Shown here: in pieces, positions 32,906 through 36,613 of the stretch
Layout: the number at the start of each line of letters is the position of its first letter
Numbering within the stretch: position 1 is the first letter of the stretch
Source: an uncultured Holophagaceae bacterium
GTDB lineage: Bacteria; Acidobacteriota; Holophagae; Holophagales; Holophagaceae
DNA length: 36,613 bases
Direction: 5' to 3'
Assembly: GCA_903857495.1 (NCBI GenBank)
Contig: CAIOFF010000003.1
Span: forward strand, 1 to 36,613
Position numbers and translations under genes: made by a program
Notes under the pieces: model-generated
Seen by the model: the letters and a program-made list of their open reading frames with translations, nothing else
Told to the model about the DNA's origin: nothing
Databases searched by the model: none

Positions 32906-33820
32906 ATGAAGAAGCTCACCCTCACCGCCCTGGCCCTCGTGGCCCTGGCCGCCGTCCCCGTCAGCGCCGCTGACTGGAGCGACACGTTCCTCGGCTACCG
33001 CACTGGCACAAAGTTCCAGGAAACCGGCATCCAGGACGCCATTAAGAAGGACATCTACTCCCTGAGCCACGTGTCTGGCTACTCCATGGGCACGAACTTC
33101 TTCAACGTGGACATGCTGAAGTCCGATTCGAAGGATCCTGCGAACACCGCTGGCAAGTTCGCTGGTGAAGGTTCCAACGGCGCCCAGGAAGTCTATGTGG
33201 CCTACCGCACCAACCTCAGCCTGAGCAAGCTCTTCGGCACCAAGATGTCGGGCGGCATCGTGCGCGACGTGGAATTCACCGCCGGCATGGACTACAACGC
33301 CAAGAACACCACCTTTGCTCCTTCCGTGTTCAAGGTCATGGCTGGCCCCACGGTGGCCTTCCAGGTCCCCGGCTTCTTCACACTGGGCGTCCTCTACTAC
33401 AACGAAAAGAACCACAACGCCTTCGCCACCTACAAGGGCGAGAACATCAATGTCTCCTTTGATCCCACCTACCAGGTCGCCGCTGCCTGGGGCATCGACG
33501 TGAAGCTGGGCGAAGTAAACACCAAGGTGAAGGGCTTCGGCACATACACCGGCGCCAAGGGCAAGGATGGCGGCAACGTCAAGACCAAGCCCGAGACCCT
33601 CGTCGACATCTACTGGATGTTTGATGCGAGCCCCGTCTTCGGCGCGAAGAAGGGCACCTGGCAGATCGGCCCCGGCTTCGAGTACTGGGACAACAAGTTC
33701 GGCGATCCCACCTACAAGACCGTGGCTGCCGCCAATGCCGCTACCGCCTCCACGGGCGTCTTCACTTCCGTGAATCCCCAGGTCAGCTGCTTCATGCTGG
33801 CGCTCGAATACCACTTCTAG
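32906..33820 (+). CDS. Predicted outer-membrane beta-barrel channel (Tsx-like/outer envelope protein family)
   Basis: This 304-residue secreted protein has signal peptide MKKLTLTALALVALAAVPVS with likely cleavage before ADWSDTFL. The mature part is rich in alternating hydrophobic and polar strands with many Tyr, Gly and Asn. It ends in FMLALEYHF, a classical outer-membrane beta-signal with terminal Phe. The N-terminal WSDTFLGYRTGTKFQETG plus NFFNVDMLKSDSKDPAN resemble the 'outer envelope protein' family of purine-using betaproteobacteria, which I recall as related to nucleoside channel Tsx. AAGGAG precedes the ATG. It is a single-gene unit closed by a terminator. It is likely the outer-membrane entry for purines or nucleosides; the ligand is inferred from context. 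Confidence 0.75.
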   Translation: MKKLTLTALALVALAAVPVSAADWSDTFLGYRTGTKFQETGIQDAIKKDIYSLSHVSGYSMGTNFFNVDMLKSDSKDPANTAGKFAGEGSNGAQEVYVAYRTNLSLSKLFGTKMSGGIVRDVEFTAGMDYNAKNTTFAPSVFKVMAGPTVAFQVPGFFTLGVLYYNEKNHNAFATYKGENINVSFDPTYQVAAAWGIDVKLGEVNTKVKGFGTYTGAKGKDGGNVKTKPETLVDIYWMFDASPVFGAKKGTWQIGPGFEYWDNKFGDPTYKTVAAANAATASTGVFTSVNPQVSCFMLALEYHF

Positions 33821-33831
33821 ACCGCAGTACC

Positions 33832-33870
33832 AACCCGCGCGGGGGGCGACTTCCGCGCGGGTTTCTTCTT
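33832..33870 (+). terminator. Intrinsic terminator after the channel gene
   Basis: AACCCGCGCGG (33832-33842) and CCGCGCGGGTT (33853-33863) form an 11-bp stem with a 10-nt loop, followed by the T-rich TCTTCTT. It begins 11 bp after the channel stop and ends about 16 bp before the next gene. Expression of the PLP enzyme would then need read-through or an unseen promoter. Confidence 0.8.
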
Positions 33871-33886
33871 GTTCCAAGGAAGCTTT

Positions 33887-35101
33887 ATGACTCCCTTCAG
33901 CTATCGGTGCACGGACTGTGGTCGGACCTACTCCAGGGACGAGGTGCGCTACCTCTGCCCCGAGTGCGGGAAGGGCTACCATCCCGGCATCCCCCTCCTG
34001 GGCGTGCTGGAAGTGGTCTTTGATTACGAGGCCATCCGTCGAGCCTTCGACCGCGCCCAGCCGGACTGGAACCTGTTCTGCCCTGTGGAAAAGGAATTCC
34101 ACCCGCCCCTCCCGGTGGGCAACACGCCCCTAGGTCGTGTGGATCGCCTGGGCGCGGAGCTGGGCCTCTCGAGCCTGTGGGTGAAGAACGACGGACTCAA
34201 CCCCAGCGGCAGCCTCAAGGACCGCGCCTCCTTCCTGGTGGTGGCCGAAGCGCGCCGCCTGGGCATCGACCTGGTGGTGGCCGCCTCCACGGGCAACGCC
34301 GCCTCGGCCCTGGCCGCGGTGTGCGCGACCACGGACACCAAGGCGCTGATCTTCGTGCCCGAGAAGGCCCCCAAGGCCAAGCTGGTGCAGATGGTGCTGT
34401 ACGGCGCGAAGGTGGTCCCCGTGAAGGGCACCTACGACGACGCCTTCGCCCTCTCGCTCGAGTACACCGCCCAGCGCGGCGGCCTTAACCGCAACACCGC
34501 CTATCATCCGCTGACCATCGAGGGCAAGAAGACCGCGGGCCTGGAGATCTGGGCCCAGCTGGGCTACCAGGTGCCCGAGGCGATCCTCATCTCCGTGGGC
34601 GATGGCGTCATCCTCGGCGGCGTGCACAAGGCCTTCGTGGACCTGCAGCGGGCCGGCCTCATCGACCGCCTGCCGCGCCTCATCGGGGTGCAGGCCGAGA
34701 CCTCCGATGCCATCCACCGCTACGTGGAGACCGGCGTCTACAGCGACGCAGCCAACCCCACCACCCGGGCCGACTCGATCTCCGTCACCTGCCCGAGCAA
34801 CGCCCACGGCGCCCGGCGCGCAGTGCTGGACAGCCAGGGGCTGACCCTCACGGTCACCGACGACGAGATCCTCGAGGCCCAGGCCCTGCTCGCGGGCCGC
34901 AGCGGCATCTTCACGGAGCCCGCCGGCGCCACGGCCCTGGCCGGCCTGGTCAAGCTCCAGGCGGGCCCGAACCGACTCACCGGCTCGGGGCCGGTGGTCA
35001 TCCTCGCCACGGGCCACGGCCTCAAGGACGTGGAAGCGCCCCTCTCCCGCATCAGCATTCCCGCCGCCGTCGCGCCCGTGCTGGCCTCGCTGAGCCTGTG
35101 A
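33887..35101 (+). CDS. Threonine-synthase-like PLP-dependent enzyme with N-terminal zinc ribbon
   Basis: This 404-residue fold-type II PLP protein has an N-terminal zinc ribbon (Cys8, Cys11, Cys24, Cys27), then the threonine-synthase-like core. PLP-lysine Lys111 lies in NPSGSLKDRASF, the phosphate-binding turn is ASTGNAASALAA, and the glycine-rich ISVGDGVILGG follows. ATG 33887 is preferred to one six codons upstream because AGGAAG fits it. Its stop overlaps hyuA (GTGA) and ygeW follows, so a housekeeping threonine synthase is unlikely. A lyase or dehydratase acting on an amino-acid intermediate of purine breakdown, or a second diaminopropionate-type lyase, is a reasonable guess. The substrate is unknown. 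Confidence 0.8.
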   Translation: MTPFSYRCTDCGRTYSRDEVRYLCPECGKGYHPGIPLLGVLEVVFDYEAIRRAFDRAQPDWNLFCPVEKEFHPPLPVGNTPLGRVDRLGAELGLSSLWVKNDGLNPSGSLKDRASFLVVAEARRLGIDLVVAASTGNAASALAAVCATTDTKALIFVPEKAPKAKLVQMVLYGAKVVPVKGTYDDAFALSLEYTAQRGGLNRNTAYHPLTIEGKKTAGLEIWAQLGYQVPEAILISVGDGVILGGVHKAFVDLQRAGLIDRLPRLIGVQAETSDAIHRYVETGVYSDAANPTTRADSISVTCPSNAHGARRAVLDSQGLTLTVTDDEILEAQALLAGRSGIFTEPAGATALAGLVKLQAGPNRLTGSGPVVILATGHGLKDVEAPLSRISIPAAVAPVLASLSL

Positions 35102-36465
35102 AGACCCTCGTCCGCAACGGCCGGGTGGCCCTCGACGGGAAGCTCCAGGCGCTGGATGTGCTGGTCGAAGGCGAGCGCATTGCCGCCGTGGGCTCCCTGG
35201 GTGCGGCCTCTGCGGACCGGGTGGTGGACGCCCAGGGCTGCTACGTCCTGCCGGGCTTCATCGACTTCCACACCCACGTGGACGACCAGATCGGCCCCTA
35301 CTACCTGGCCGACACCTACGAGTCCGCCACCCGGGTGGGCCTCGAGAACGGCATCACCACCCTCTGCACCTTCGTCACCCAGGAGCCTGGCGACACCCTG
35401 CTGCGCGGCCTGGAGCGGGCCCGGGCCAAGGCCGAGGGCCGCACCCACGCCGACGTGCTCTGGCACCTGACCCCCACCACCTTCAGCCCCGGCGACCTCG
35501 CGACCCTGCGGGTCCTCCAGGCCGGCGGCTACTGCACCCTGAAGCTCTACACCACCTACAAGGCCGCGGGCATCTTCGCCAGCTACGACCTCATCGAGCA
35601 GCTCTTCCAGAGCCTCGGCGACCTGGGCGGCTGCTTCCTGGTGCACTGCGAGGACGACGAGCTCATCGCCGCCGTGGATGCCCGCGGCCTGGACCTGAGC
35701 AAGGCCTTCACCCACACCCTGCTGCGGCCCGAGGCCGCCGAGGTGGTGGCCATCCAGCGGGTGGTGGACCTGGCCCTGAAGCACAGGGCCTCGCTGCACG
35801 TGGTGCACGTCTCCACCCTGGCCGGCGCCCAGTACCTGCAGGCGAACCGCGCGAAGGGCGACCTCAGCTTCGAGACCTGCCCCCAGTACCTGTTCCTGGA
35901 CGAGTCCTGGTTGGCCCGCCCGGATGGCCACCGCTGGCTCTGCTCCCCGCCCCTGCGCGGGAACCGGGCCCCCTTCCTGGAGCTCATGCGCCAGGGCGCC
36001 GCCGACGTCCTCGCCACGGACCACTGTCCCTTCTGCGCCGCCCACAAGGACGCCTGGGATGGCACGGACCTGCGCCAGGTGCCCAACGGCATGCCCGGTC
36101 TGGGCTCCCTCCCGCACACCGCCTGGAAGCTCTGGGAGGGTGATCCCGACCGCGCCGCCCTGGGCCTCGCCACCAAGCTCTCCCTGAACCCCGCCCGCCG
36201 GGCCGGTGTCGGGGACCGCAAGGGCGCCCTGCAGCCGGGCCTGGACGCGGACCTCGTGGTGCTGGATCCCAATGGCCCCGCCCGGCCGCTGCGTTCCTCC
36301 GCCTCGGATGCCTTCGAGGCCTTCCCCGGCTTCACCTCCACCCTGGCCTTCCGCGAGGTCCTGCTGCGCGGCGAGTCCCGGGTGCGGGATGGCCAGCTCA
36401 CCCAGCCCCAGGCTCCTGGCGGCATCCTCCTGCAACCTTCTCCAGCCTCGCTTTCCCTGCCCTGA
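35098..36465 (+). CDS. hyuA: Hydantoinase/dihydropyrimidinase-family amidohydrolase
   Basis: This 455-residue cyclic amidohydrolase opens hydantoin-, dihydropyrimidine- or related rings. The binuclear metal site is complete: DFHTHVD (His58, His60), carbamylated Lys149 in CTLKLYTTYKA, His183 in LVHCEDDE, His237 in HVVHVS and Asp308 in ATDHCPF. E. coli HyuA/YgeZ lies in the equivalent ygeWXYZ cluster and has a similar length. GTG 35098 overlaps the stop of the PLP enzyme gene (GTGA). ygeW begins 20 bp later. In this operon it would hydrolyse a ring intermediate upstream of YgeW. The natural substrate is inferred. Confidence 0.9.
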   Translation: MKTLVRNGRVALDGKLQALDVLVEGERIAAVGSLGAASADRVVDAQGCYVLPGFIDFHTHVDDQIGPYYLADTYESATRVGLENGITTLCTFVTQEPGDTLLRGLERARAKAEGRTHADVLWHLTPTTFSPGDLATLRVLQAGGYCTLKLYTTYKAAGIFASYDLIEQLFQSLGDLGGCFLVHCEDDELIAAVDARGLDLSKAFTHTLLRPEAAEVVAIQRVVDLALKHRASLHVVHVSTLAGAQYLQANRAKGDLSFETCPQYLFLDESWLARPDGHRWLCSPPLRGNRAPFLELMRQGAADVLATDHCPFCAAHKDAWDGTDLRQVPNGMPGLGSLPHTAWKLWEGDPDRAALGLATKLSLNPARRAGVGDRKGALQPGLDADLVVLDPNGPARPLRSSASDAFEAFPGFTSTLAFREVLLRGESRVRDGQLTQPQAPGGILLQPSPASLSLP

Positions 36466-36485
36466 CCCTTCCTCAAGGAGCCTCC

Positions 36486-36613
36486 ATGCCGACCCTCGCC
36501 GAGAACCTGAAAGCCTTCCAGGCCCTCAAGACCGACCTCTACCAGAAGGATTTCCTGCTGACATGGCAGCACCCGGAGGAGGAGCTGCGGGCGATCGTGA
36601 CGCTGGCGGACAC
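36486..36613 (+). CDS. ygeW: YgeW-type carbamoyltransferase, N-terminal fragment (copy 2)
   Basis: The window ends after 42 codons. The visible LYQKDFLLTWQHPEEELRAI matches the recalled N-terminus of E. coli YgeW (LHEKDFLLTWEQTPDELKQV). AAGGAG (36475-36480) precedes ATG 36486. This cannot be the same gene as the C-terminal fragment at 1-138, since it lies 36 kb away in the same orientation. The genome therefore has two YgeW-family genes, unless the window derives from a circle or an assembly join. The catalytic residues are off the end. Confidence 0.82.
   Translation, partial: MPTLAENLKAFQALKTDLYQKDFLLTWQHPEEELRAIVTLAD

Noticed and set aside
32554-32973. 139-codon plus-strand frame in the leader of the channel gene
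   Set aside because: It overlaps the signal-peptide region of the channel out of frame, has no recognisable domain and no good ribosome site.
1-36613. The two ygeW ends as one gene split by a circular molecule
   Set aside because: Only about 87 residues of a protein of roughly 400 residues are present in total, so the ends cannot simply join. A larger circle or assembly artefact cannot be excluded from the window alone.

Overview
This 36.6-kb window is an accessory metabolic island for anaerobic purine breakdown, built around molybdenum hydroxylases of the selenium-dependent type. The sequence is very GC-rich, with a few short AT-rich islands at promoters. Secreted proteins carry Sec signal peptides and one product is a predicted outer-membrane beta-barrel, so the host is a Gram-negative bacterium. 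Enzyme content (carbamate kinase, 2,3-diaminopropionate ammonia-lyase, YgfK, orphan-type SelD) points to an anaerobic or facultative lifestyle. A Holophagae/Acidobacteriota or deltaproteobacterial-type host would fit, but the window holds no phylogenetic marker, so that is a guess.

Layout: (1) 1-2366, the end of a YgeW-type carbamoyltransferase, a carbamate kinase (arcC copy 1) and ygeX, closed by a perfect bidirectional terminator. (2) 2427-2909, guanine deaminase on the minus strand. (3) A divergent control region (2910-3304) with a 17-bp palindrome and a strong sigma-70 promoter. (4) 3305-8006, a nucleoside/purine ABC importer: fused ATPase, two permeases and a BMP-type binding protein. 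(5) 8090-16259, a fused Fe-S/Mo xanthine dehydrogenase followed by a translationally coupled block for Mo-hydroxylase and selenium maturation: XdhC/CoxI factor, YqeC, YqeB, class V aminotransferase/cysteine desulfurase, SelD, a DUF3343 protein and YedF. (6) 16379-23679, two more three-subunit molybdenum hydroxylases (XdhABC and a second L-S-M set), then a second arcC. (7) 24902-32469, a second fused xanthine dehydrogenase, ygeY and ygfK, behind their own promoter. (8) 32470-36613, a long possibly structured leader, an outer-membrane channel, a terminator, a threonine-synthase-like PLP enzyme, a hydantoinase and the start of a second ygeW.

Inferred logic: purines cross the outer membrane through the channel and the inner membrane through the ABC importer. 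Guanine is deaminated to xanthine. Four molybdenum hydroxylases, probably with a labile selenium ligand supplied through SelD/YedF/DUF3343/cysteine desulfurase, interconvert hydroxylated purines, possibly with YgfK as redox partner. Ring opening and hydrolysis by HyuA and YgeY, phosphorolytic carbamoyl transfer by YgeW, carbamate kinase (ATP) and YgeX (pyruvate plus ammonia) complete fermentation. The gene set closely matches the ygeW-ygeX-ygeY-hyuA-ygfK-xdh set of Escherichia coli and the uric-acid clusters of gut anaerobes. The additions here are a duplicated enzyme complement, dedicated uptake genes and an unassigned PLP enzyme. Family calls rest on motif reading and recalled homologues; no database search was run.
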